This document shows positions 19,287 to 27,761 of a stretch of DNA of 27,761 nt, piece after piece. Location of the stretch: NCBI GenBank assembly GCA_010015655.1, contig ML976658.1, forward strand, positions 1,547,250 through 1,575,010, given 5' to 3'. The notes beneath the pieces are model-generated. The model saw only the letters and a list, made by a program, of their open reading frames with translations. It did no database searches and had not been told where the DNA came from. Source of the stretch: Bimuria novae-zelandiae CBS 107.79. Lineage: Eukaryota > Ascomycota > Dothideomycetes > Pleosporales > Didymosphaeriaceae. The position numbers were made by a program, and so were the translations under genes. The first letter of the stretch is position 1, and the number at the start of each line of letters is the position of its first letter.

Positions 19287-20660
19287 GATTAAGGATGTAC
19301 GTGATGTAGTGGTATTATAGTTGATACCGTGTCATCGGCCGCCGCAGCGAGCTGGTCAAGGCGCAGATGATGAGAAGGTCGCCGCGCGCCGGGAGCGCAA
19401 GAGTAACGAGCCGATCTCAGAGTTCTCGCGTCAATTCACGTGCTGGCGGGAGAGTGTACTGGTGGACTTGCAAAGTGAAGGGGATGTAGCGAACGGCGAC
19501 AAGGCGGGCTTGCGGGAAGATGGCGAGCACTTATGGTGCCGCGGAGCACCCGTGACCTTGTTGGGCACCCGAACCGGGGACCGCGCTTGTTCTTGTGACC
19601 GGCTCGGAGAGTGGAATGCTCAGTACGTGTTTTGTTCTCTTGCCACAGCTACACAAGAGAACCTGCGCGTTATTCAAGGTTGCCTTGGGAACGGGGTGTC
19701 GAATCGGAGCTGCGAGGAAGTGATGGCGGGGGAGCTGTGAGTGGAGGTTGGCGCGACCACGGACCGGTAGCACGTGGCGATAAGATAAAGGAACGGTTCA
19801 CGGAACATAGTGGGTCTATTCCTGGAATGGTACCTATACATGCACTTATAACACAGAATGATTATTGTCATCTGCTAGCACTATATAGACTTTGACACTG
19901 TATAAGCGCGGACCGCAGGCTGGGTATCTGGATTATAGCGAACCAACTGCAGCGCCGTCCAGTGCGTCCACCAATGGAGAAGCAAATCCGGTTGCCTGAT
20001 TTAGAGATCGCGTCCCACGGCTTCTCCAGCATGTCAACCATCTCATGAGCAATTGAAATGCTGGTAAAACGCTTGTCCCTTGTGCTTATCAATTTCGCAG
20101 GTTCTGTGGACACATGTCATTACCTTTTTAACTCGTTTATTATGATATAAAGCAAGACTCTGCAAAGGACGAAGTTTCGAATTCCGCATCGAGCAGTGGA
20201 AGAGCCAGCGCGAGATTGTGTATCGGGGGAACGGCCCTGCTTGCCACTGCCATTTCATCGATGTAGCATTTACACGCTGACGGACAGTCCCACTGCATCA
20301 GTGTCACCTATCATCCTTCTACCCAGTGACTGCAGGATTGACAGCGTGTCGTTTATCACGCTGGCTCTCCAGTCGAAAAGTTAGAGGCTGGCGAACAGAA
20401 AACAACGCATCAAACGCAGTTGGGAAAACCGCGATAGTTTCGGCAGATTGGAGCAGAATAACCGTTGTTGATACCACTGGTGTTGGCAATGTGTTGATCT
20501 GCACGTAGGTCCCAGCCTCCTGGAAGCGGATGGAAAGACGATAGTCGAGTTCTGTACTGACCGGCGAGATATCGGAGTGCGAGGGACTTTCCTCATGTGC
20601 TGCAAGGTCTCCGTAGCCGTGCTCGGAGTGCGCGAGGACTGTTTGGTAAACCAGGTCCAC
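19287..20660. other. Intergenic region without a supported gene
   Basis: The left part is the promoter side of the Yippee gene. The plus-strand frame 19321-19740 and minus-strand frames at 19868-20113 and 20319-20660 are open but show no motif I recognise. The 20319-20660 frame (minus; contains DYRLSIRFQEAGTYVQ) is the most protein-like and could be an exon of an unrecognised gene, but no start, splice or homologue supports it. Confidence 0.35.
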
Positions 20661-20969
20661 ACTCCAACACGAGATTCAATTCAATTCAACACGAAAGAGT
20701 ACTTGAATTAGGCAGAGTACGTTTGACGCCGACAACAAACCCTGCCGTTATGACGAGCGCATCCCCAGCCCCCAGCTGAGCACACGCCCACCCGCTACTG
20801 CACTGCACGTCTCCAGGCGCGGGATTAGCGAGGACAGGCCGTAGAAGGTGCTAGAAGACTCCCATGAACCCAGTACCGTTTTTTTGTCGGTCCGCTCTCA
20901 ACCAAACTTTGCTGCAGCGAGCTAAAATTTCAGTTACACCGGGCCTCCTGACCTTTGTTCTTGCCTCCC
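20661..20969 (+). promoter_or_regulatory. Upstream region of the TPR-DnaJ gene
   Basis: About 300 bp upstream of the start codon at 20970. It is C-rich on the plus strand around 20765-20820 and T/C-rich just before the ATG (CTCCTGACCTTTGTTCTTGC). No clear heat-shock element was found. Confidence 0.35.
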
Positions 20970-23094
20970 ATGGTTCTGCCCTCTCTCTTCCGCAAGTCGT
21001 CCAAATCAGCAACGAAGACGCCCGACACCCCCAAGCTCGCCCCCAGCAAGCCCGCAGCCAGAAGCAACCCAGGCACCCCTCCCTCGTCGCCAGACAAAAA
21101 ATCCCACTCCCGCGTCAAAGAGCGCGAGCGAGCCGAACGACGCTCTAGCTCCTACTCGTCCAAGCGCTCGTCCAAATACGACCGCGACTCGCACCCGCTA
21201 AATCTCCCGCCCGACGAGCTTCGCAGGCTCTCCTCGTCTGCCATGTCAGCCATGGCCGACCAGCCCACCCCGCAGCCCATGGACATCGACCGGGAGCCCA
21301 CAGCCTCGCCGCCGCCATCGAGCCCCGCGGCTGCGCAGGCACCGGGCGCGTTCCCCAAGGCGAATGGCGAGGAATCACGGCCAGCACCACCTCCGCACAG
21401 ATACACCACGAGCCCGCCGCCTGAGTCTGCGAAATATGCAGCGACGCCTGAGGAATCGACCCCGCCCGCACAGCCCCCGACGATTGACGCGGAGGAGTAC
21501 AAGAATGCGGGCAACAAGTTCTTCAAGATCAAGGACTACCCCGCCGCTATCCGAGAGTACTCGAGAGGTGCGTTGTGTCCCCGTTGCACGCTGGCCGGCT
21601 CGCGTGCTGTAGCCTGCCGCGCTGCATCACCTCGCACAGTCTGAAAATACCTGCTAATCATGCGCAGCCATCGAGGCCGACCCGAAGAATGCCACATACT
21701 ACTCTAACCGCGCTGCTGCGCACATGTCGTCGAACAAGTTCATCGAAGCGCTCGAAGACTGCAAGATGGCAGACGAGCTGGAGCCCGGCAACATGAAGGT
21801 GGGGCTGCGGCTGGGCAGGGTGTACACAGCACTCGGACGACCCGATGAGGCAGTAGCAGCCTTCAACGCTGTCAATGCTACGCAAAAGGACATGCAGCCT
21901 GCGCTTACCATGCAGCGGCATCTACAGCAGGCCAAGGAGACGCTGAAGAGTGGCGGAGCTGGGTCGATGGTCATATACGCACTCAACGAGGCGGAGCGGG
22001 GGCTTGGCTCCGGTGTGGACAGGCCGCGGAAGTGGAACCTGCTGCGCGGAGAGGCACATTTACGAATGGGCAACATCAATGCTCTCGGCGAGGCACAGAA
22101 CGTTGCCATGAACCTGCTTCGACGGAACAATCAGGATCCCGATGCACTGGTCCTCCGAGGCCGCGCTCTGTATGGACAGGGCGAGAACGACAAGGCAATT
22201 CAACACTTTAAGCAGGCGCTGAACTGCGATCCTGACTTCAAAGATGCTCTCAAGTACCTCCGGATGGTGCAGAAGCTTGAACGCATGAAAGAGGAAGGCA
22301 ACACTGCATTCAAATCAGGACGTCTCCAGGCGGCGGTTGACACATACACTCAGGCCCTTGAGGTTGACCCGTCGAACAAGCAGACGAACTCCAAGATTCT
22401 GCAGAACCGTGCGCTTTGCTACAGTCGATTAAAGAAGTGGACCTCTGCCATTGCGGATTGCGACAAGGCTCTCGAGCTCGACCCTGGCTACACCAAGGCC
22501 AAGAAGACCCGTGCCAAGGCATTGGGTGAGTCCGGCAACTGGGACGAGGCCGTCAAGGAATTGAAGGCCATCCACGAGGCCAATCCTTCAGAACCCGGCA
22601 TCGCCAAGGAGATCAGGAACGCGGAGCTCGAACTGAAGAAGAGCGAGCGAAAGGATTACTACAAGATCCTCGGCGTCGAGAAAGATGCTGGCGAGTCTGA
22701 GATCAAGAAGGCATACCGGAAGCTCGCTATTGTACACCACCCAGATAAGAACCCCGACGACGAGACTGCCCACCAGAGGTTCCAGGAGATTCAGGAAGCC
22801 CACGAGACTTTGAGCGACCCTCAGAAGCGTGCTCGCTACGACTCTGGCGAAGATCTCATTGACCCCTCCGAGATGTTCGGAGGAGGCGGTGGAATGGGAG
22901 GTGGCATGGGAGGAATCGATCCCGAGATTCTCATGCAAATGTTTGGCGGAGGCATGGGCGGAGCTCGAGGTGGCGGTGGTGGTGGAGGCTTCAGCTTCCA
23001 AACTGGCGGTGGCAGTCCGTTCGGCGGCATGGGTGGCATGCCTAGTGGTGGGGGCCGGAGAGGCCAGCAATTCCCAGGTGGATTCCCCTTCTGA
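20970..23094 (+). CDS. TPR and J-domain co-chaperone (DNAJC7/TPR2 type)
   Basis: Exons 20970-21567 and 21668-23094 encode 674 residues. The 100-bp intron has GTGCGT, a GCTAATC branch and GCGCAG; it joins REYSR to [20 protein letters not shown] inside a TPR. Layout: a basic/Ser/Pro-rich disordered N-terminus (about 1-170); TPRs from about 175 to 515, including [18 protein letters not shown] and [20 protein letters not shown]; a J domain at about 528-592 starting [21 protein letters not shown] with the HPD motif at residues 557-559; and a Gly/Met-rich tail (about 602-674). This layout matches cytosolic co-chaperones in which TPRs hold Hsp70/Hsp90 C-terminal tails and the J domain stimulates Hsp70 ATPase. 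A longer N-terminus would need a TTG start, so Met at 20970 is preferred; internal Mets at 21241-21253 precede a less disordered part. Confidence 0.95.
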
Positions 23095-23799
23095 GCGTCT
23101 GCGTCTGGATTCGACGACGAAAGCGAAAGTCGAATGTGAGTGTTACACCCCAGGCATTCTGCGTACGCCAACGCATTACACCTTCTCTTTTCTCTTGATT
23201 TTCGATTGGTCATGCACGGCGTTGGAAAGTACGGGATGGCGCGAGCTACAGCGAAAGCTCGAAATAGACTACCAGCCTTGCGACTTGAGTTTATGGCTTG
23301 GGCATTCCTCTGCATCAGTCGCTTTCAGCATTGCCGGCGTCTCATCTCTATCTTCATGTGTGAGAGAACATCTAGACGAGACTGTAATGGCGCATGTTAA
23401 GATATGAGCATTAATGCATTGTTCGTTCATTTGACAACAACATCTGCAATGTATACTTGAGCGTCTGCGCGTCTTGGAGTAACGAACGACCATGACGTAA
23501 GCACGCACTATGTCTGGATACGGAATGGCCTGTTCACTATCCGCCCGCCAGAACTTGAAAATCATCACCCATGCTTACCTTCACAAACCCGCACATCTAG
23601 ATCTACAGCATATCAACTATTATTGCTACACCCCTTCAGACATACTTACACTTCACATACACGCTGCCTACCCTCTGCGACATACGCTCACACCTATACC
23701 TTCTCTATACCGCGAACAAGGCGTTGCCGAAAGAGACAGCACGTGTTCCTAATCAAGGTGGAGCTGGAGCCCTGAAGTGCACATCCATTTATCACCACA
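23095..23799. other. Intergenic: 3'UTR of the TPR-DnaJ gene and promoter of the DUF2196 gene
   Basis: About 700 bp with no supported gene. The last 200 bp are pyrimidine-rich on the plus strand (about 23570-23710), fitting a fungal promoter. No repeats seen. Confidence 0.45.
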
Positions 23800-24486
23800 A
23801 TGCCAGGCCGCAACCGCCAACCCCGCCCACCCCGCGGTGGCGCTCAACAATCCTCCTCCTCAACCTCCTCCCAGCACACCACACCAAACCGACCCCGCCC
23901 TCCCCGTCCACAAAGACAGCCCCACCGCGGCCCAGACGAGTGCCCCGTCCCCGCCTACGCCGCCATCAAAGAAGGAACCGCCGTCTCCCTGGTGCTGAAG
24001 GTAGACCAGCCAACCGGCCGCCAGGTCCAGGGTATTGTTGCGGAGCTCTTGACGCGCGGGGATCATCCGCGGGGCGTGAAGGTTCGGTTGAGAGATGGGA
24101 GGGTGGGGAGGGTGCAGCGGTTGGTTTCGGATGCGGAGGGCGTGGAGAGGGAGGAGAGGGCGGGTGGGGCTGGGGCGAGTTTGGGGAGGGATGGCCAAGG
24201 TGGAAGAGGTGGTGATGTTGCTTCTATAAGTGGGAGGAGCGGTAGAGATAGGGTGTATCGGCAGGAGAGGGACGTGAGAGAGAATGATGAGTACTTTTAT
24301 GATGAGAGTAGGGTAGGAGGGAGGGATCTGGGGCTTTTTGCGCAGTTGGAAGAGGCGGATCGGAGGTATGAGGCTGGTAGAGGAGGGGGTGGAGGTGAGC
24401 TTGTGACTTGTCCTGTGTGTGGGGAGTTTGAGGGCGATGAGAGGGCTATGGCGTTTCATGTTGAAGGGCATTTTGCGGAAGCGTGA
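23800..24486 (+). CDS. YwbE-like DUF2196 protein with C-terminal C2H2-type zinc finger
   Basis: Single exon, 228 residues. After a Pro/Arg/Gln-rich start (1-50), residues 55-109 match the small bacterial/fungal YwbE (DUF2196) module: IKEGTAVSLVLKVDQPTG, then GIVAELLTRGDHPRGVKVRL and DGRVGRVQRL. The middle is Gly/Arg/Glu-rich and probably disordered. The end carries TCPVCGEFEGDERAMAFHVE and a further His, giving Cys204, Cys207, His220, His224 (C-x2-C-x12-H-x3-H), similar in spacing to UBZ4-type ubiquitin-binding fingers. Function is unknown for DUF2196; a nucleic-acid-binding beta-barrel plus a ubiquitin- or nucleic-acid-binding finger is an inference. The 3' half is unusually purine-rich on the coding strand. 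Confidence 0.85.
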   Translation: MPGRNRQPRPPRGGAQQSSSSTSSQHTTPNRPRPPRPQRQPHRGPDECPVPAYAAIKEGTAVSLVLKVDQPTGRQVQGIVAELLTRGDHPRGVKVRLRDGRVGRVQRLVSDAEGVEREERAGGAGASLGRDGQGGRGGDVASISGRSGRDRVYRQERDVRENDEYFYDESRVGGRDLGLFAQLEEADRRYEAGRGGGGGELVTCPVCGEFEGDERAMAFHVEGHFAEA

Positions 24487-24754
24487 ACGAGTGAGTTCTG
24501 AGAAACTTTTTCATTGCCAAGAGACTGGTATCTTTGATCTTCGAGGCCTAATTCCAGACGCAGAGCTATGTGTAGCATCGACCGCGCGTTCCTTGTCGAA
24601 CAGCCACATCAAGAACCTGACCGTTCTTATAGATCTACCGGACATGACTCAGAACTTCCGACCTCCTCCACATTCCCCATCCCACCTGCAGAAGCAGCTG
24701 CTTAGAACTGAAGGTCCAGACCCCGCTCACTGTCGAGGTTACGGACTGTTTTGA
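24487..24754. other. Short convergent intergenic gap
   Basis: 268 bp between the 3' ends of two convergent genes. It should contain both terminators; no distinct signal could be assigned. Confidence 0.4.
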
Positions 24755-26038
24755 TTAGCTAAGAAGGATTGAGAGTGGAGTAAGAAACATACACATGTTC
24801 ATGAGAGAGTTTGCCCAATCACCCCGACCCGGATTCTTGCGCTCGTGCGCTCGATGATGGTCAAGGACGTACTGCCTAGCCTGGTGGTACTCAGAGATGA
24901 ATACCTCGTCACCAGCTTCTTTTCGGAATATCTCGCCAGCAATACGCTTCATAGTCTTCTCACCGGTAGCCTTGGTATCGTAGGGGACTTTGGCGAGATC
25001 CTCGTGATAGCGGGTGTAGGTTCGGTAGCCGTGGTGGGCAATGTCGAGCTGTGTGACGTAGTAAGCCAGGTCCTGTTTGAGCTTGGCGGTGTTGTCGTCG
25101 CTTGCTGATGAGGTATTAGCCTGGGACTTCAAGGCTGCGATCTCCCTGGGCAGAGTCTCATTGGTGCCGCGAAGACTCATGAGCTCTTCCGATTGCGCTA
25201 CCTTTCGTTCTGGTAGTGCCGCCAGGTCTGACTCGAGGACCTTAACAACGGTAGAGTGGTTTGAGTCCTGCTCCGCTCGGGAGAACTTGAGCGCCTTCAC
25301 CTAGTCTTGGAGCTGAGCCTTCGCTTCATCTTTCCAGCGAAGTTCGTCGGTGAGCCCGGTGACCTTCTTCGCCAGACGCTGAATCTGGTCACGATCGTCG
25401 GTTTTCTCTTGAGTTATCGTGTCAAGACTCCGTGCAAGGTGCTGCGCTAGAGCATGCGCGTCCTTCTCGTCCGCTTGACGCTGCGACTTCTCCGCCTCCA
25501 GTGAGCTCACCCTGGCCCGCAGAACTGCTAGCTCCTCTTGGTGCTTCCTGGCTTGACTCACGGCCTCATCGTGCGCGAGCGCCTTCGACTTCAATCTAGT
25601 CACCTCTTCTCGAAGCTGAAGCACCTCTGCCCTGTCGGGAGTGACCATGACATGACCAATTGGGCGCTGCGATGGTTCGTGAGTCACATCAGGCTGGATT
25701 TTGGCGTCCTGAGGTTCCACTTCGTCCTCCAGCGACCGGTCGTACCCTTCAAGCATCCGCCTGAAAGCCGCCTTTCGGACTGCCTCGTCGAGAGAACCAT
25801 TGAGAGGGCTGGACACGGAAGGACCGCTGAGAAGAGAGCCTGCCATTGCGTTTGTGGTGAGACTGATGGCGGTGTCGTTGTAACAGCTTGAGCGGCCGAG
25901 AGGAAGGTGTGATCCACTTCGTCTGTGCACTGGCAGAGGCGCGTCTTGAGGAAGGCGCGTCTGCGCCAAGGTCATGAGGAGGAAGGTGCGAGGAGGGTGA
26001 AGTGAACCACACCGACGATAGCCATACTGGTCGGCCAA
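24755..26038 (-). CDS. Coiled-coil protein of unknown function, interrupted by an in-frame TAG
   Basis: One minus-strand frame runs from 26038 to 24755 but contains a TAG at 25303-25301. On both sides the sequence is heptad-like: LQLREEVTRLKSKALAHDEA and LRARVSSLEAEKSQRQADEK before it, VKALKFSRAEQDSNHSTVV and LKQDLAYYVTQLDIAHHGYR after it. So the two halves look like one protein of about 420 residues. Met at 25846 (MAGSLLSGPSVSS) is a likelier start than Met at 26038, whose first 60 residues look non-coding. CAG-to-TAG mutation is the simplest cause. A 63-nt in-frame intron (GTCACC...ACTAG) ending at the TAG is possible but has a poor donor. Near the 3' end a GTGTAT...AACAG intron (about 24796-24748) may replace the last residues. 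I do not recognise the family. Confidence 0.55.
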
Positions 26039-27018
26039 AATCTGGGTGCCCTGAGTTACCCCAGGATGAGCAATACAAAGGTCAAGTCTGTACCTATACG
26101 CTTCGTCAGCGACGCAAACGAAATTGCCCCCGCTTTCTTCCCACCTTTACTTCCGAGCTTTTACACCTTCCATACTCCTCGGAATCATGCTGACGCTCCT
26201 CTCTTTCGGTCGATCAGAAGAATGCTTAACCTAATGAGCTTTCGTTGGTATGCCACGGCATGGACACACCTTGAACCTGCGCTGTCTGTAATGTTTTCAT
26301 TACTACATGCTTGAGGCCGCCTACATTTGTGATCATATTTTTCACTTTGGAATTTTCGTCCTCAGTTCAGATACTTCAACTTCCTTCTTTCTGGTGCCGT
26401 CGGCTCAAAACCGTCACGGCCCAGGCGGCACTCTACCTATCGCAAGCATGCGCCACCAAGTGGAGTTCGCGCCATCCATCCACGCACGCAACCAAGCGTG
26501 CTCCAGAGCCCAAAATCTGGATAGATTTATTCCGAGTTTCGAACCCCGTACGTTGCTTATTCCCGCCTCATTCGATTCGGACCGATCAAACGGCAAGTCG
26601 TTTCCCCGTCTCTGCGACCGTTCCGCTACGCCAAGCTGTTTCCCCGTCTCTGCGACCGTTCCGCTACGCCAAGCCGTTTCCCCGTCTCTGCGACCGTTCC
26701 GCTACGCCAAGCATCACACTGGACTGCAGTGCAATGTTCTATTCGCGCGGTGGGTGTGTTTCATCATCTTGGAGTCCACGTCAAGTCTGCCAAGCCGTTC
26801 TGTATGCGTTGCGCAATGCATACTCCAGAAACAAGCATCCTGGGCCTGCAGCGCCTTTCAAAAGCTTCGCTGCAGCACTCTGGAAGTGTCCTACCTGCTG
26901 CTATACTTTTGTGTAAACGCTAGAAGCTTGAAGCTTCTGTCACTTGCTTGTTTTTTCTACATTCACTCCTTCGTCTGCAGGGCAGCTTAATTTTATACAC
27001 TTTCACTTTTACGTCACG
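26039..27018. other. Intergenic region upstream of the secreted-protein gene
   Basis: Almost 1 kb without a supported gene. Overlapping plus-strand frames (26307-26990) exist but cross a tandem repeat and have no recognisable domain. The last 60 bp are T/C-rich, consistent with the promoter of the gene starting at 27019. Confidence 0.45.
26600..26712. repeat. Three tandem copies of a 38-bp unit
   Basis: Copies begin at 26600, 26638 and 26676, each starting GTTTCCCCGTCTCTGCGACC and continuing GTTCCGCTACGCCAAGC. They are identical except for the last base. A minisatellite about 310 bp upstream of the secreted-protein start. Confidence 0.9.
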
Positions 27019-27761
27019 ATGAAGTTTACTCCCGACCTCGCCGTTGCCATTTTGGCTTTCACGAACGTCGCCGTTGCTGATGTGCCCTCGCGCAGGTGGA
27101 CAGTAAGTCACATGGGCCCTCTTCATGATGTCCTGCCAATTCATCATCATGCTACGCACATACTTACGTCGCCTTAGGGCTCCCTATCAGCACGAGCCAA
27201 TCACGCTTCTCTAACTCGTCGTCAAATCGAGATCGGAGGCCTCAAGCTTGGTGGAGGGGGCAATGCGACCGAGGGTCAAAGTGGCGGACAGACTCAGGGT
27301 GGAAAAGGCGGCGGTTTGATGATTGGAGGACTAACGCTGGGCGGTGAGGGCGGAGGTATCTCAGGCAATGGCCTCAACCTTCCTGGGGGCCAAAACAATA
27401 GACAGGGCCAGGGCCAAGGTCAGGCACAGGCACAGGCTGGCGAAGCCGGCGCCACGGGCAAGAATGAGACAGCGACGGCAGAGTGCGCAACGCCTGCGAA
27501 AGCACCCAAAGAACCTGCAGCTCCCCCTGAGGCTGCAGAGCCGAAAGAAAGCAAACCAGCTGCCGCAGAGGGCGAAACACCTGCAGAAGAACCGAAAGAG
27601 CCTGCAGCACCCAAAGAGCCTGCAGCGCCCAAAGAACCTGCAGCGCCCAAAGAACCTGCAGCGCCCAAAGAACCTGCAGCGCCCAAAGAACCTGCAGCTG
27701 CCCCTGAGGCTGCAGAGCCGAAAGAAAGCAAACCAGCTGCCGCAGAGGGCGAAACACCTGC
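27019..27761 (+). CDS. Secreted Gly-rich / KEPAAP-repeat protein, 5' part only
   Basis: Exon 1 is 27019-27102; the intron (27103-27177, 75 bp) has GTAAGT and a CTTAG acceptor; exon 2 runs from 27178 past the right edge. The protein begins with a signal peptide (MKFTPDLAVAILAFTNVAVA, cleavage after residue 20). SLTRRQ (Arg42-Arg43) is a possible Kex2 site. Then follow two IGGL-x-LGG motifs in a Gly-rich part, a Gln/Gly/Ala stretch, and a long Pro/Ala/Lys/Glu-rich repeat region including five KEPAAP hexapeptides. Only one Cys is visible in the mature part, so a disulfide-rich effector fold is not indicated for this portion. It may be a cell-wall or surface protein; function is unknown and the 3' end is missing. 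Confidence 0.82.
27515..27761 (+). repeat. Nested coding repeat: 18-bp units inside a 177-bp period
   Basis: Five 18-bp units (CCTGCAGCGCCCAAAGAA and close variants) occupy 27601-27690. Around them a longer block beginning near CCTGAGGCTGCAGAGCCG at 27525 recurs at 27702, 177 bp (59 codons) later, nearly identical up to the window edge. The repeats are in frame, so copy number can change without breaking the gene. Confidence 0.88.

Noticed and set aside
19321..19740. 139-codon plus-strand frame upstream of the Yippee gene
   Set aside because: No motif and no splice or promoter support; it spans the Yippee promoter region.
20955..20969. Upstream TTG start for the TPR-DnaJ protein
   Set aside because: Non-ATG start without support; ATG at 20970 is in frame five codons later.
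26307..26990. Two overlapping plus-strand frames of 227 and 201 codons
   Set aside because: Both run through the 38-bp tandem repeat in different frames; apparent repeats in the protein are by-products of the DNA repeat.
27374..27757. Antisense frames over the KEPAAP repeat
   Set aside because: Open only because the 18-bp unit lacks stops on that strand; the plus strand has start, signal peptide and splice sites.
1..27761. CRISPR arrays, rRNA and tRNA genes
   Set aside because: No spaced short repeats, no tRNA cloverleaf consensus and no rRNA-like sequence were seen; the tRNA-like 11-mer in the TRIM is a primer-site candidate, not a gene.

Overview
The window looks like a Pezizomycotina (filamentous ascomycete) chromosome, most likely Dothideomycetes. 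Introns are short (43-100 bp) with GTRNGT-type donors and CTAAC/CTGAC branch points. Ordinary genes sit in GC-balanced DNA, while two blocks (about 1500-3765 and 12150-18480) are very AT/TpA-rich and hold transposons destroyed by C-to-T / G-to-A mutation, the signature of repeat-induced point mutation (RIP). No tRNA, rRNA or CRISPR was found.

Left accessory end (1-5970). The 5' half of a cleanly spliced DUF3435 tyrosine-recombinase-like gene (family that includes the 'captains' of Starship giant transposons) runs off the left edge on the minus strand. Next to it is a RIP-killed hAT transposase (1561-3615) with about forty in-frame stops but no frameshift. Then comes a hypothetical gene that changes reading frame several times (3768-5526) and a cluster of five inverted repeats (5824-5966).

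Housekeeping block 1 (6442-11863, all minus strand). It holds a HUT1-type UDP-galactose transporter, a triple-KH RNA-binding protein (PBP2/Rnc1 type) with two 5'UTR introns, and a zinc-dependent medium-chain alcohol dehydrogenase whose five-exon structure includes a 17-nt microexon.

Nested repeat block (12150-18480). A pogo/Fot1-like DNA transposon (12484-14740, TA target duplication, TIRs, dead minus-strand transposase) is interrupted by a 407-bp miniature LTR element (TRIM, 13407-13813). The TRIM has 61-bp LTRs, a putative half-tRNA-iMet primer site, a polypurine tract and a perfect CTAAT target duplication. To its right lie RIP-decayed gag remnants of a retrotransposon (minus strand) and an intact-looking solo LTR (16717-17142) with a GTAAG duplication. 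TRIM and solo LTR are little mutated, so they probably arrived after the RIP of their hosts or escaped it because of size or copy number.

Housekeeping block 2 (18901-27761). It holds a Yippee zinc-binding protein (minus), a large TPR-DnaJ co-chaperone (plus), a YwbE-like DUF2196 protein with an added C2H2-type zinc finger (plus), a coiled-coil protein interrupted by an in-frame TAG (minus), and the 5' part of a secreted glycine-rich / KEPAAP-repeat protein (plus) that runs off the right edge. The most novel candidates are the TRIM, the Starship-captain-like gene and its possible element edge, the inverted-repeat cluster, the microexon and the repeat-rich secreted protein.
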